Source of the DNA: Vibrio sinus
Lineage (GTDB): Bacteria; Pseudomonadota; Gammaproteobacteria; Enterobacterales; Vibrionaceae
Assembly: GCF_023634645.1 (NCBI RefSeq)
Contig: NZ_JAMKMR010000010.1
Location: forward strand, 1-64,000
Length of the DNA stretch: 64,000 nucleotides
Direction of reading: 5' to 3'
Positions 15,233 through 24,094 of the stretch are shown in pieces. Numbering within the stretch: the first letter of the stretch is position 1; every line of letters starts with the position of its first letter. The notes beneath the pieces were generated by a model. The model saw only the letters and a program-made list of their open reading frames with translations, searched no databases and had not been told where the DNA came from. Both the position numbers and the translations under genes were made by a program.

Positions 15233-16447
15233 ATGAATGTAAAAGTTAACAAAAAACTGGCTCGAATAGATGATGTACATAATTACGACCCAGAACCAGC
15301 ATATAAAGTAATCAAACAAGCCACATATAAAAGCCATGGAAAAATCGAAATTCTAAGTGGGCATGAGGCTTACCATGTTATAAATTTCTCAGATGTCAAG
15401 AGAATACTCGGAGACAACAGGTGCATTAGGGGGCCCTCAAATGATATGGGAGGCCCTAGTATACTTCCAACACTAACTCCTAAAGATCTTCTTTTAAACT
15501 TAGATTTTCCTGAGCATACGAGATTAAAAAGGTTTGTCTCTAAAGATTATAGTAGAAAATCTCTTCAATGGTTGGTTAGTTATATAAATACCATTACCAA
15601 TGACTTTATAGATCATATGCTAGATGGAAGTGAACGAGATCTATTTACTGAAGTTCTTGACAATGTATCTATATATACAAATTGTAAGCTTTTAGGTATA
15701 AATTTGGAGGATAGGCATTATTTTAGAAGTTTGGCTAAGACCGTTCAAATTTCTGACAAAAACGATGTGGAGAATTTAACTTATCAGTTTGAAAAATTGT
15801 ATAAATACTTAATGGAGCATGTAAATGGAGATAGGACTAGAGAACAATATGGATTAATTGATAAGTTTATTGAAACTGGAAAGGAAGTATCCCCGCCACT
15901 AAATAATGGTGAAATTGTCTCTTTACTTCTTGGTTCCCTTCTAGGAGGGGACCAGAATACACTAACAGTTATGACTAAAATCATTTATGCAGCCATAAGT
16001 ATTCCTGAAGTATGGTCTGACTTATCTTCTTTTCCGGAACTTAGAGATAAGTATATTGAAGAGTTTTTAAGACTGACAAATTTGGGAAATACGTCGACAT
16101 TTCCTAGGATAGCCAATCATGATATATCTATATCTTCGGGTGTAATATCAAAAGGTTCCGTTATATATGCTGATGTTTTTATGGCCAATAGAGATCCAAG
16201 TGTTTTTGTGAACCCACTAGAGATAAATCCATATAGGGATAGTGTCCGCCATCTACAGTTCGGCTATGGTATGCATAACTGTATGGGGCAAGAACTAGCA
16301 CGAATCGAAATAAGAGCGGTAATAGATGTATTAGTCACTCGACTTCCGCAAGTTCGCCTTAAAGAAGGGAAAGAATTAATACGTTGGTCTGAAGGGATTA
16401 TCCTCCGAAGACCTGATTCATTACCCATTACTGTGATTGAAGAGTGA
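15233..16447 (+). CDS. Cytochrome P450 (404 aa)
   Basis: Soluble bacterial P450. H95xxxR (FPEHTRLKRF), I-helix LLGGDQNT (236-243), ExxR at E277-R280, and heme loop FGYGMHNCMG with ligand C350. Note Asp240 in place of the usual acidic/alcohol pair order of the I-helix; Thr243 is present. It would hydroxylate or otherwise oxidise the product of the upstream enzymes; a P450 (Cyp17) similarly works with the AfsA homologue Aco in avenolide biosynthesis. No ferredoxin partner is encoded nearby. The stop lies ten bases before the exporter gene. Confidence 0.85.
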   Translation: MNVKVNKKLARIDDVHNYDPEPAYKVIKQATYKSHGKIEILSGHEAYHVINFSDVKRILGDNRCIRGPSNDMGGPSILPTLTPKDLLLNLDFPEHTRLKRFVSKDYSRKSLQWLVSYINTITNDFIDHMLDGSERDLFTEVLDNVSIYTNCKLLGINLEDRHYFRSLAKTVQISDKNDVENLTYQFEKLYKYLMEHVNGDRTREQYGLIDKFIETGKEVSPPLNNGEIVSLLLGSLLGGDQNTLTVMTKIIYAAISIPEVWSDLSSFPELRDKYIEEFLRLTNLGNTSTFPRIANHDISISSGVISKGSVIYADVFMANRDPSVFVNPLEINPYRDSVRHLQFGYGMHNCMGQELARIEIRAVIDVLVTRLPQVRLKEGKELIRWSEGIILRRPDSLPITVIEE

Positions 16448-16457
16448 TAATTTAAAT

Positions 16458-18008
16458 ATGAGTAGTTTAAATAAACCAAGCGAGTTCCTAATTCTTTGTT
16501 CTGTACTCCTCGCGGTTTTTGTTGTTCCGAGCTCAATATCTGGAACGGCAATAGCCCTACCATATATTAGCGAATCTATAAAAACTGACATGTCAACTCT
16601 TCAATGGGTCGTTAATGCTTTTAATCTTACTTTTGCGAGTTTCACTCTGGTATGGGGGAAATTGTCGGATTTACTTGGTAAGAAAAAAGCTTTTTTATAT
16701 GGTGCATTTATATATGCATTAGCTTCATTATTATCAATGGTAGCTAAAAATGTATTATTGTTAGATTTTGCACGTGCTATGGCGGGTATAGGTGGTGCGG
16801 CTATATTTTCATGTGGTAGTGCCATATTCATTCATTTCTTTGATGGAGATAAAAGAACTAAAGCATTTGCTTTTTTTGGCACCACAGCTGGGTTAGGCAT
16901 CACCTTAGGCCCAACTTTGTCTGGTTTATTGATCGACATATGGGGATGGCACTCGATTTTTGGACTTCATGCACTTTCTCTTATACTTGTATTAGTTATC
17001 GGGTTGAGAATACCCAAAGATACTGTAGAAAAAAACAATAGTAATATAGACCTTATAGGGGGGATATTATTCATTTCAGGTATGTTTTTTGTAATTCTTA
17101 CTCTTTCGAAAGGCTATGACTGGGGGTGGAATAATAATTACACAATCACCTCAGTTTCTATATCACTATTCTTGCTCATTGCTTTTCTAATTCGAATTAA
17201 AACTACTCCTAACCCTATAATTAGTTTAGAGCTAGTACGTAATAGGAAGTTCTTAGGATTTATATTAGTCCCTGTAGTGGCAAGTTTTACATTTGTAGCT
17301 TTATTAACCTATTTACCTACGTATTTTACTGCGGCTAAGCAACTATCTGCATCAAGCGCAGGCATGATGATGCTGTTTTTAACTTCTCCAGTATTAGTGT
17401 TTCCATTGGTTGCCGGTAAGCTTGCATCAAAAGGGGTCTCCACCAAAAAGCTTATATATTGTAGTGTATTGAGTATGCTAGCGGGCAGTATCATTTTGAT
17501 TATGTCTATATATTTTCGAAGCGATGTTGTGCTACTTCTTCCACTTTCTCTCATTTTAATCGGTGTAGGCATGGGGATGTCTGCAGGCCTAATAGACGGA
17601 GAAGCGTTAAGCTGCGTTCAGGCCTCAGAAGTTGGTATGGCCGCGGGGTTATTGAACACTTTCCGGTTAGGCAGTGAGGCGATAGCCGTCGCAGCATATG
17701 GTTCGCTACTAAGCTCTACTCTATCAAGGCTGATCCCAAGTCATATTCAAACTTTTGGCCTACACAATATAGAAGAATGGATAACCAGTGTTGCTTCTGG
17801 AAATTTCTTTGAAATGGTATCAAGTACTTCTGGCATTGATAAGTCTCTATTAACGAATACATTAGTAGACTTATATACAACCGCATTTACCATTACAAAT
17901 GGCGTTCTAATTCTCGTTTCCTTAATTGTTACACTAACTATATTTTCCCTTCTGAAAGAGCAAAGGAGAGTCGAGCAATATGTTGAACAAGGAAAAATAA
18001 AAACTTAG
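16458..18008 (+). CDS. MFS exporter, DHA2/14-TM family (about 516 aa)
   Basis: About 14 hydrophobic helices with the motif WGKLSDLLGKKK between helices 2 and 3 and the motif-C region GLGITLGPTLSGLL in helix 5, which mark drug:H+ antiporters of the EmrB/QacA type. ATG 16458 is preferred over an upstream TTG (16437) because it clears the P450 stop and has a GAG-containing site upstream. As last gene of the operon it probably exports the cluster's product. A hairpin terminator follows at 18064. Confidence 0.8.
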   Translation: MSSLNKPSEFLILCSVLLAVFVVPSSISGTAIALPYISESIKTDMSTLQWVVNAFNLTFASFTLVWGKLSDLLGKKKAFLYGAFIYALASLLSMVAKNVLLLDFARAMAGIGGAAIFSCGSAIFIHFFDGDKRTKAFAFFGTTAGLGITLGPTLSGLLIDIWGWHSIFGLHALSLILVLVIGLRIPKDTVEKNNSNIDLIGGILFISGMFFVILTLSKGYDWGWNNNYTITSVSISLFLLIAFLIRIKTTPNPIISLELVRNRKFLGFILVPVVASFTFVALLTYLPTYFTAAKQLSASSAGMMMLFLTSPVLVFPLVAGKLASKGVSTKKLIYCSVLSMLAGSIILIMSIYFRSDVVLLLPLSLILIGVGMGMSAGLIDGEALSCVQASEVGMAAGLLNTFRLGSEAIAVAAYGSLLSSTLSRLIPSHIQTFGLHNIEEWITSVASGNFFEMVSSTSGIDKSLLTNTLVDLYTTAFTITNGVLILVSLIVTLTIFSLLKEQRRVEQYVEQGKIKT

Positions 18009-18063
18009 TGAAAATATAGAACATAGTTACTTTATTCTTGTTACTATAATAAAACTCAATAGC

Positions 18064-18091
18064 CCCCCATATTATATGGGGGTTGTTTATT
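18064..18091 (+). terminator. Terminator of AfsA operon
   Basis: Perfect stem CCCCCATA / TATGGGGG with a three-base loop followed by a T-rich tail (TTGTTTATT), 55 bases after the exporter stop codon. Confidence 0.65.
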
Positions 18092-18310
18092 GTAGGTAAG
18101 AGAGTATTAAAATTTGTCTAGCTAAAAATACACTTATTCACAGAACTCCAAGTTAAAAGATGGCGCTAGCTTTGATTCAAAGCGCCATTGCATAAAACGC
18201 GTCACGAACCACTAGAATTGGATACTGCTTTCAGTGACATTAATTTGTAATGACTGCTTTAGGCAAGTAATCTGCGCTATTACAATTTGAATTAAATCCC
18301 GCGACAACAC

Positions 18311-18835
18311 ATGGCTAATGAGATAATGAATGCAAGTTCCCAGTTTTGGGAAGACAGTGACTATGCAAGAGAAGAATATGTCAGTGAACCTTTTAATGAT
18401 GAAACACTTACGCAAGTAGAAAAGGAGTTGGGCTACAAACTTCCTGAGTCATACATAAACCTACTCAAAACACAAAATGGCGGTATTCCCATAAACACAT
18501 GTGCCCCTTCCAACGAACCAACATCTTGGGCCTCAGATCATGCTGCAATTGCAGGAATATTTGGAATTGGACGTGAAAAGAGCTACTCGCTTTGCGGTTC
18601 ACTTGGAAGCCAATTTATGATCGATGAGTGGGAATACCCGAAAATCGGTGTTTATATATGTGATTGTCCTTCTGCTGGTCATGACATGATTGCATTGGAT
18701 TATAGAGAGTGCGGAAAAGATGGTGAACCTAAAGTCGTTCACGTTGATCAGGATGATGATTATAAAGTGACATTTCTTGCTGAAAACTTCAGCGAATTTA
18801 TCAAATCTCTCAAACATGAAGATGAATTTGAGTAG
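18311..18835 (+). CDS. SMI1/KNR4 (SUKH) family immunity protein (174 aa)
   Basis: The conserved SUKH core is seen as LTQVEKELGYKLPESYINLLKTQNGG split over about residues 33-57, with the acidic C-terminal stretch DYxECGxDGEPKVVHVDQDDD typical of the family. SUKH proteins neutralise polymorphic toxins delivered by contact-dependent or type VI systems. No toxin gene lies next to it, so it is an orphan immunity gene. Its neighbour on the other side is a pair of unrecognised small genes on the opposite strand. Confidence 0.75.
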   Translation: MANEIMNASSQFWEDSDYAREEYVSEPFNDETLTQVEKELGYKLPESYINLLKTQNGGIPINTCAPSNEPTSWASDHAAIAGIFGIGREKSYSLCGSLGSQFMIDEWEYPKIGVYICDCPSAGHDMIALDYRECGKDGEPKVVHVDQDDDYKVTFLAENFSEFIKSLKHEDEFE

Positions 18836-18860
18836 TAATCCGAAAGTATAATTAGAATTG

Positions 18861-18901
18861 CTGTCAGGCTGAATCAAGCTTTCGAGATTAGAGCCTGACA
18901 G
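18861..18901. other. Inverted repeat downstream of SUKH gene
   Basis: Arms CTGTCAGGCT and AGCCTGACAG (perfect, 10 bases) around a 21-base loop, 26 bases after the SUKH stop. There is no T-tract, so a canonical terminator is unlikely. Possibly a rho-independent remnant, a protein site or a decayed mobile end. Confidence 0.4.
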
Positions 18902-19020
18902 AGTGATGTGGAGACCCTGTAAATACCTATTCTATTGGTTGTACGCTATTGGCTAAATTGGGTTCAACGGCTAGATACTTCGGTTTACATTCGGTTGTGT
19001 CCAGTAAGACTAAGCGAATA

Positions 19021-19545
19021 TCAAGCATTATCGGCGTAGCTGCGCCAATAGGTAATATCTTCGTCACTAAGTTCGGCTCCCCACCCGCCTTTATCCGAGA
19101 ACCTTGAAAACTTAAAAGGCGTGAGTTTTGGAAGGTCTACCTCTGCCCGTTCAATAACGGTTTGTAAGGCAGAGATCGAGCCTTCATTGTCACATGCTCC
19201 CCAAAAACTTCCCCAAAGTATACTAACTGTACAATGAACTAATTCTTGGAAGTTGAATTCAGACTCATTGGCACTCCTGAGTAATTGACGAACTTCTTCA
19301 TCAAGCTCTTCACCAATGCCAAAGTTAACTAAGTGTGTTTTTTCCGATTCCCAATCCTCAAATTCAATCACTCTGCCAACTAGTGGCCATTTCCACAGAA
19401 ACTCTAAAAATTCAGCAACATGACGGTGATATAAGTGATGTTTTTGACAATACGATTCAAATACCCTCAGTGCAATACCCTCTCTCGCCGTTAGGGATAG
19501 CTCTCGACATTGTTCTATATACTGACTGTTTTCAAGACTAAACAT
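19021..19545 (-). CDS. Hypothetical protein, possible immunity protein (174 aa)
   Basis: No family recognised with confidence. It is an acidic, mostly helical, cytoplasmic protein, rich in Trp and aromatic residues, resembling the size and composition of small toxin-immunity proteins. It lies between an orphan SUKH gene and another small unknown gene. Immunity is a contextual guess. Confidence 0.4.
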   Translation of the reverse strand: MFSLENSQYIEQCRELSLTAREGIALRVFESYCQKHHLYHRHVAEFLEFLWKWPLVGRVIEFEDWESEKTHLVNFGIGEELDEEVRQLLRSANESEFNFQELVHCTVSILWGSFWGACDNEGSISALQTVIERAEVDLPKLTPFKFSRFSDKGGWGAELSDEDITYWRSYADNA

Positions 19546-19747
19546 TTATTTCTCATGCAATATTAAATTATTTATTTAGTTAATAGCTGACGATAAGCCA
19601 CTAATTAGAAAATATTCAAGGGGTGGAGCTAGCTGATATAACTCACCAAAAATGGTAAGACCACAGATTCCCATTCAACAACTGTGAACAGACCGAAGAC
19701 TGCCAAGTTTTGCGTAGCAAATTTGTAGTATGTACTTATTATGACAC

Positions 19748-20104
19748 CTAGAACAAAACAACCTTGATGCCTGAATGAACACTTACCCTTACACCATAGT
19801 CAACCGTTCTAACTTCATCATATCTAGAACCAAAGCATTTTGAAGAAGCAAATTCTAAATACTCTCCAGTGTCATCTTTTCTGCGTCTTAGGCATTCACA
19901 GCCGATTAGTCGCATCAAGAATATTTGTTGACCATTGAGCAAGTTAATCAACTCAAACTTTATATCACCATCATACTGATGAATGGTAACACTCAGCCGC
20001 AAACCGTCTTTTTCCACAACGTATAAATGATAAGTAGAATATTCCTCTACTTCCGGTATTACTTCTAATACACTGAGTACGTCTATTTCATCCCAATCTA
20101 ACAA
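19748..20104 (-). CDS. Hypothetical protein (118 aa)
   Basis: Unrecognised small, acidic, strand-rich protein without signal or membrane segment. It ends in a hydrophobic strand (VHSGIKVVLF). It sits alone between the 174-residue gene and the LuxR-type gene. By neighbourhood it may belong with the orphan immunity genes, but nothing in the sequence proves it. Confidence 0.4.
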   Translation of the reverse strand: MLDWDEIDVLSVLEVIPEVEEYSTYHLYVVEKDGLRLSVTIHQYDGDIKFELINLLNGQQIFLMRLIGCECLRRRKDDTGEYLEFASSKCFGSRYDEVRTVDYGVRVSVHSGIKVVLF

Positions 20105-20143
20105 GTAGCCTCCTAAAACGTTTATTGAAACCGAATGTTCTAC

Positions 20144-20905
20144 CTAAATAATCCCACATTCTTTTGCCGCACATACAGATTCATAGCGATTACTAACGCC
20201 AAGCTTCTTATTGGCATTTTGCAAGTGAAAATGCACTGTTCTTGGTGAAATATTGAGCATGCTTGCAATGGCTTGAGTTGAATATTTCTCTGCGACGAGA
20301 AGCAAACAATCCAGCTCCCTTTGACTTAGCACTCCACCTCTACCGTTTTCATGCGATATCAAATTAACAGAAGCAGAGAAATAGTGCCTAGCTACTGCAC
20401 TTAAATCAAACTCAAGGGAAGGCCACTTATCAAGAAAGGATTGTTCGCGCATGGCCACGATAACGAAATGGGCAAAATCGTGGTTCGGTCCATGAACAGG
20501 AAAGGAAAAGCCGCCTACTGCGCCAAAATCTAGCGAGTCTTCACGCATTTGCTTTTCACGTTTTGAGCCTGCATCTTTCAATTGCTCTGCAACCAACCAT
20601 TTTTGAGGTAAGGAGGATTGATAGGAATGGAACAAGGTGGTATCGAGGGTATTATAATTCTCACTGAGAAAATGCAGATTCCAATTTATATAATCATCGG
20701 AACAAGTATTATACTGCACCTTTTGAATAGCTTTTGGAGGTTGCTTGTAATAAGTAAAGGAAAACGTATTGATATCGTAATAGTTCAGTATTTTTTTGAG
20801 CCTATTGTTTAGCTCATCTAGGGATTTCGACTTTGAGAAATCACGCACCTGTTGATAAATAAGCTTCTCTTTAGACATCTTCTGGCTCATTGTGTAACGG
20901 TTCAT
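20144..20905 (-). CDS. LuxR-family quorum-sensing receptor/regulator, solo (253 aa)
   Basis: The N-terminal autoinducer-binding domain (about residues 15-165) keeps the positions that contact acyl-homoserine lactone in TraR/LuxR: W75, D88, W103 and a Gly near 128-132; the usual Tyr is F79 and the DP pair reads D88-T89. The C-terminal LuxR HTH (about 193-245) contains LSQRELDCLL and the recognition helix ISPRTVHFHLQNANKKL. No luxI lies in the window, so it is a solo here. It is divergent from the chitinase gene, whose promoter has a lux box, making that its probable target. Confidence 0.8.
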   Translation of the reverse strand: MNRYTMSQKMSKEKLIYQQVRDFSKSKSLDELNNRLKKILNYYDINTFSFTYYKQPPKAIQKVQYNTCSDDYINWNLHFLSENYNTLDTTLFHSYQSSLPQKWLVAEQLKDAGSKREKQMREDSLDFGAVGGFSFPVHGPNHDFAHFVIVAMREQSFLDKWPSLEFDLSAVARHYFSASVNLISHENGRGGVLSQRELDCLLLVAEKYSTQAIASMLNISPRTVHFHLQNANKKLGVSNRYESVCAAKECGII

Positions 20906-21080
20906 GCCCTAATACTAGGGTTCATTCTGCCATAATCGCGCTACCCGTAATCGTCGGTCATATCGCAAACTTGGCATTATTTACAATCTTAATATTAAAA
21001 TTCATTCATTACTTTCAAAGAATAAAAATCCATTTAATTACATCGATTTATAACCAGGTTGATACCATTCTAGCCTCCCT

Positions 21081-21100
21081 ACCTGTCATGGATATCAGGT
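21081..21100. promoter_or_regulatory. Lux box upstream of chitinase gene
   Basis: The 20-base element is ACCTGT-N8-TCAGGT, matching the lux-box half-sites ACCTGT and ACAGGT at 11 of 12 positions and with the canonical total length. Its centre is about 43 bases before the start predicted from the downstream -10, the position LuxR uses to activate class-II-type promoters. Confidence 0.7.
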
Positions 21101-21121
21101 GAACCTCATTTTCTCTCAAGA

Positions 21122-21127
21122 TATAAC
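21122..21127 (+). promoter_or_regulatory. -10 element of chitinase promoter
   Basis: TATAAC with no good -35, the -35 region being occupied by the lux box edge, as expected for an activator-dependent promoter. Predicted transcription start near 21133 is only about 10-22 bases before the candidate ATG codons (21143, 21155). Confidence 0.5.
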
Positions 21128-21142
21128 GTCATTTTTCATGGA

Positions 21143-22963
21143 ATGAGCAGCACTATGACTATCATCCGAAAACGATCAATGCTAAACCCAATAATAGTAG
21201 GGGCCAGCTTGCTAATAACCTCAGCAACACTGCCAGTGATGGCGCAAACGCTAGAGGCACCTAAAAACGTGATTGGTTTTTTCCAATCTTACGACTCGTC
21301 CAACACATGGACCTTTAATGGGACAGGAGAAAACTTAGCCGACTCCGGATATACCACCCTTGTCGATGCATTTTGGGTCAACTACCCGTATTGCTGGGGA
21401 GATGGCTCGGGTACGCCTGGTGCTGGCAGCCCTATTCCTTCCTGCCTAGGTATCGTCAATGCCCCAGGGCCAGGAGAGAGTAACACTATCGATAGTGATT
21501 TCTGGGATTCGTACTCTGGTGAATCCGCCCCAGATACCGCAGGCGAAGAATACAATAACTACTGGACATCTCTTCACACCACGGGGCCTGGCACGATCAG
21601 TAAGTTGCGAGAAAAGATTGACAAAATAGGCAACAACACGATTTCTGGACAAAAAATCAAATTGCTTGCCGGTATCGGAGGGTGGAATATGGGAGGATCT
21701 GCAGCAGGCCAACCCCACACACCCACACCACCGGAAGACCCTGCATGGGCAGCTTTGCTTAAAGACCCGAGTGCGTTTGCAACAGCGATGTCTGACATCG
21801 TCAATCTCACGGTGAATGGCAACAAACTTTACGATGGTATTGATCTCGATATTGAAACCCTCTACGGACTCGGTTGCGAGGAAGACACATGCACAGAGAG
21901 CGATAAAGACAGAGCGGTTACCAGTTTAGTCAGCGCCATCACAGACTTTAAAACACTTGAACCAAACGCCATTCTTTCCGTTTCTCCTCGAGCGGCTGAC
22001 ATTGCCTGCGAGCAAAAATATTGCAGTTGGAGTAACGCTGAAGGTTTAGGCTTTATGGGAGAAGTATTGCAACAGCTCGCCGAAAAAGGTGTTTACGTCG
22101 ATGAAATCAATCCACAGTTTTATAATGATGACGGCGCAAGAAATATTCCCAATGCCAATCAATCTGGTGAGCTGAGCTATGGTGATCAGGTTGTGGGAAT
22201 CCTGCAAAAGCTGAAAGAGACGGGTGCTCTGGGGCCAAATACATCGTTAAATATTGGTGTATTAGCTCAAACTAATGATCACCAAACCGATACTGGTGGC
22301 GCTTCCGATGAGGGAAACCCTGGGGTGGATAAGGAGTCAGTCAGCAAACTTTGGGCGCTTCTTAAGCAAGATCCTGCGATAAAAGGCAGTGGTGTTAGCA
22401 TTAATGGCATTATGACATGGGCTGTAAATCTTGCTCTCAACAATACTGGCATAGGCGGCAATGTAAGAACCTTGTCATCTCCAAGTGGTGATGTCGTTCC
22501 TTATAATTGGCCCTCAGAGCTGTTCACTGCGCAAGACGATTCAGCTTCATCAACAGATACTGATAATTCTTGTTCAGAAAGTGGCTCTAACTCATCAACG
22601 GACACTAACGACTCGAGTTCAACCGAAAACACCAGCAGTTGTACCTTGTCTATATCGGCTAACAGCTCATGGCAAACTGGTGCCGTGTTTAACGGTACTG
22701 TGACCAATAACGGCTCGGAGCCAATGAAAAAATTCACTCTGAAAATTAGCTTAGATGCCAATACCATCTCTTCTCCCGCCCTCGCGGGATCATGGGTTGG
22801 AGTAAATAATCAAGACAATATAACAGGGTCGACCATCACTATTTCTGCAGATACTTATGACAGCTATAATGGCTTGATGCCGGGTGAGTCGCAAAATGTA
22901 GGTTTTCAACTGAGCGGTAATGTCATAGGTACGCCAACTGTCCTGAGTGCAAGTTGCCAATAA
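21143..22963 (+). CDS. Secreted GH18 chitinase with CBM2-like domain (606 aa)
   Basis: A signal peptide (basic RKR, hydrophobic core about 15-30, cleavage near VMAQ-T) precedes a GH18 catalytic domain with LLAGIGGWNMG (about 174-184) and the active-site DGIDLDIE, whose acid/base is E238. A Ser/Thr/Asp linker (about 470-500) leads to a C-terminal CBM2-type module bounded by two cysteines, with surface Trp residues. It cleaves chitin outside the cell. ATG 21155 is an alternative start. Divergent from the LuxR-type gene and preceded by a lux box, so probably density-regulated. Confidence 0.85.
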   Translation: MSSTMTIIRKRSMLNPIIVGASLLITSATLPVMAQTLEAPKNVIGFFQSYDSSNTWTFNGTGENLADSGYTTLVDAFWVNYPYCWGDGSGTPGAGSPIPSCLGIVNAPGPGESNTIDSDFWDSYSGESAPDTAGEEYNNYWTSLHTTGPGTISKLREKIDKIGNNTISGQKIKLLAGIGGWNMGGSAAGQPHTPTPPEDPAWAALLKDPSAFATAMSDIVNLTVNGNKLYDGIDLDIETLYGLGCEEDTCTESDKDRAVTSLVSAITDFKTLEPNAILSVSPRAADIACEQKYCSWSNAEGLGFMGEVLQQLAEKGVYVDEINPQFYNDDGARNIPNANQSGELSYGDQVVGILQKLKETGALGPNTSLNIGVLAQTNDHQTDTGGASDEGNPGVDKESVSKLWALLKQDPAIKGSGVSINGIMTWAVNLALNNTGIGGNVRTLSSPSGDVVPYNWPSELFTAQDDSASSTDTDNSCSESGSNSSTDTNDSSSTENTSSCTLSISANSSWQTGAVFNGTVTNNGSEPMKKFTLKISLDANTISSPALAGSWVGVNNQDNITGSTITISADTYDSYNGLMPGESQNVGFQLSGNVIGTPTVLSASCQ

Positions 22964-22993
22964 GGCTAACACATCATTGGCTAAAATGACCGT

Positions 22994-23022
22994 ACCCCGC
23001 GTTTGAGCGGGGTTCTCATTTA
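22994..23022 (+). terminator. Chitinase terminator
   Basis: Stem ACCCCGC / GCGGGGT with a six-base loop and a moderately T-rich tail (TCTCATTT), 30 bases past the stop codon. Confidence 0.5.
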
Positions 23023-23077
23023 GACAGGTTGAATGCTCTGTCCATCGTGCTCGAACCAAGAATGCAAATTGTACCGC

Positions 23078-23992
23078 TCAACCCTCCCTAGACACCTGAG
23101 TTCTGAGCCATTTGGTAAAGCATTCTCCGGCAGGCGAGCTTGTGTGGGAGATTAGATAATACCCCGCATCAGCCTCTATCGTAGAAAGCGGGGCAACCAG
23201 TCGGCCACTAGACAATTCATCTTGAATGAGTGCACGCCTGGCTAAGGCAATCCCTACCCCCGCTTCCGCTGCCGACATCGCCATATCGGCTCGGTTAAAA
23301 AAGTGGCCTTTATCTAGTGGTAAGGTCACACCATTTCTTTCAGCCCAAAATTCCCATTCATGATGACGAACGGCGCCTGACCAAGGCTTTGCATCATGCA
23401 GTAAGGTCACTTCTGCCCATTCTTTACCAGTAATAGGTTTCTCACTTAATCCATCATATTTTGCGAGATAACTACGACTCATTACCGGAACAAGTTGCTC
23501 CGCTAACAACATCTCGGCATTAACGTCACGATAAGGTATTGGCCCGTAATCTATAGCTAAATCGAAGTCAGTGGCCTCTTGATCCACCAACGCACTTTCG
23601 GCATATATTTGAATTTGAATGTCTGGATACAAGCGATGAAATTCTTCAAGTCTGGGTACGAGCCACTTAAATGCAAACGATGGAGTGAGCCTTAGCCTCA
23701 CCTCTGAAATTGTTGATACCTGACCTTGAATCGTCGCTATCGCCCTGTCAATATCTTGAAAGCTTGACAATGCCACCCTGTGCAAGAGGCTCCCCGCTTC
23801 GGTTAATGTCACTCCCCTCGAATGGCGATTCAGCAGCGTGGTGCCAATATTTTCTTCTAGTTGCAGTAACTGCTGACTAACGGCGCCAGTCGTCAAATGT
23901 TTTGCTTTTGCTGCACTAGTTAAACTGCCATATCGTCCAACGTCAACAAATGTCATTAGTGCTGACGCCATATTGCTTCTTAAATGCTTCAT
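23078..23992 (-). CDS. LysR-family regulator, GcvA-like (304 aa)
   Basis: N-terminal winged HTH (FVDVGRYGSLTSAAKAKHL, about residues 15-33; recognition helix TGAVSQQLLQLEENIG) followed by a periplasmic-binding-protein-like effector domain (about 95-300). It is divergent from the D-amino-acid dehydrogenase gene, with 102 bases between, the usual arrangement of a LysR activator and its target. The ligand is likely a D-amino acid or related compound; that is inferred from the neighbour. Confidence 0.8.
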   Translation of the reverse strand: MKHLRSNMASALMTFVDVGRYGSLTSAAKAKHLTTGAVSQQLLQLEENIGTTLLNRHSRGVTLTEAGSLLHRVALSSFQDIDRAIATIQGQVSTISEVRLRLTPSFAFKWLVPRLEEFHRLYPDIQIQIYAESALVDQEATDFDLAIDYGPIPYRDVNAEMLLAEQLVPVMSRSYLAKYDGLSEKPITGKEWAEVTLLHDAKPWSGAVRHHEWEFWAERNGVTLPLDKGHFFNRADMAMSAAEAGVGIALARRALIQDELSSGRLVAPLSTIEADAGYYLISHTSSPAGECFTKWLRTQVSREG

Positions 23993-24094
23993 AAACAGCC
24001 TTTAGAATTTCTATATGCTGATATTAGTTCTTATCGATTGTAGCTAAGTTGTAAAACGCACAATATAGCAAGTAGAAAGTTTTGGGAGGCTGAA

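Noticed and set aside
16437..16457. TTG start for the MFS exporter
   Set aside because: Overlaps the P450 stop and lacks a ribosome-binding site; ATG 16458 is simpler.
18109..18310. Possible integron attC (VCR-like) site around GGCGCT...AGCGCC
   Set aside because: The core GTTAG/GCGTTA boxes and VCR pattern are absent; only a short hairpin is present.
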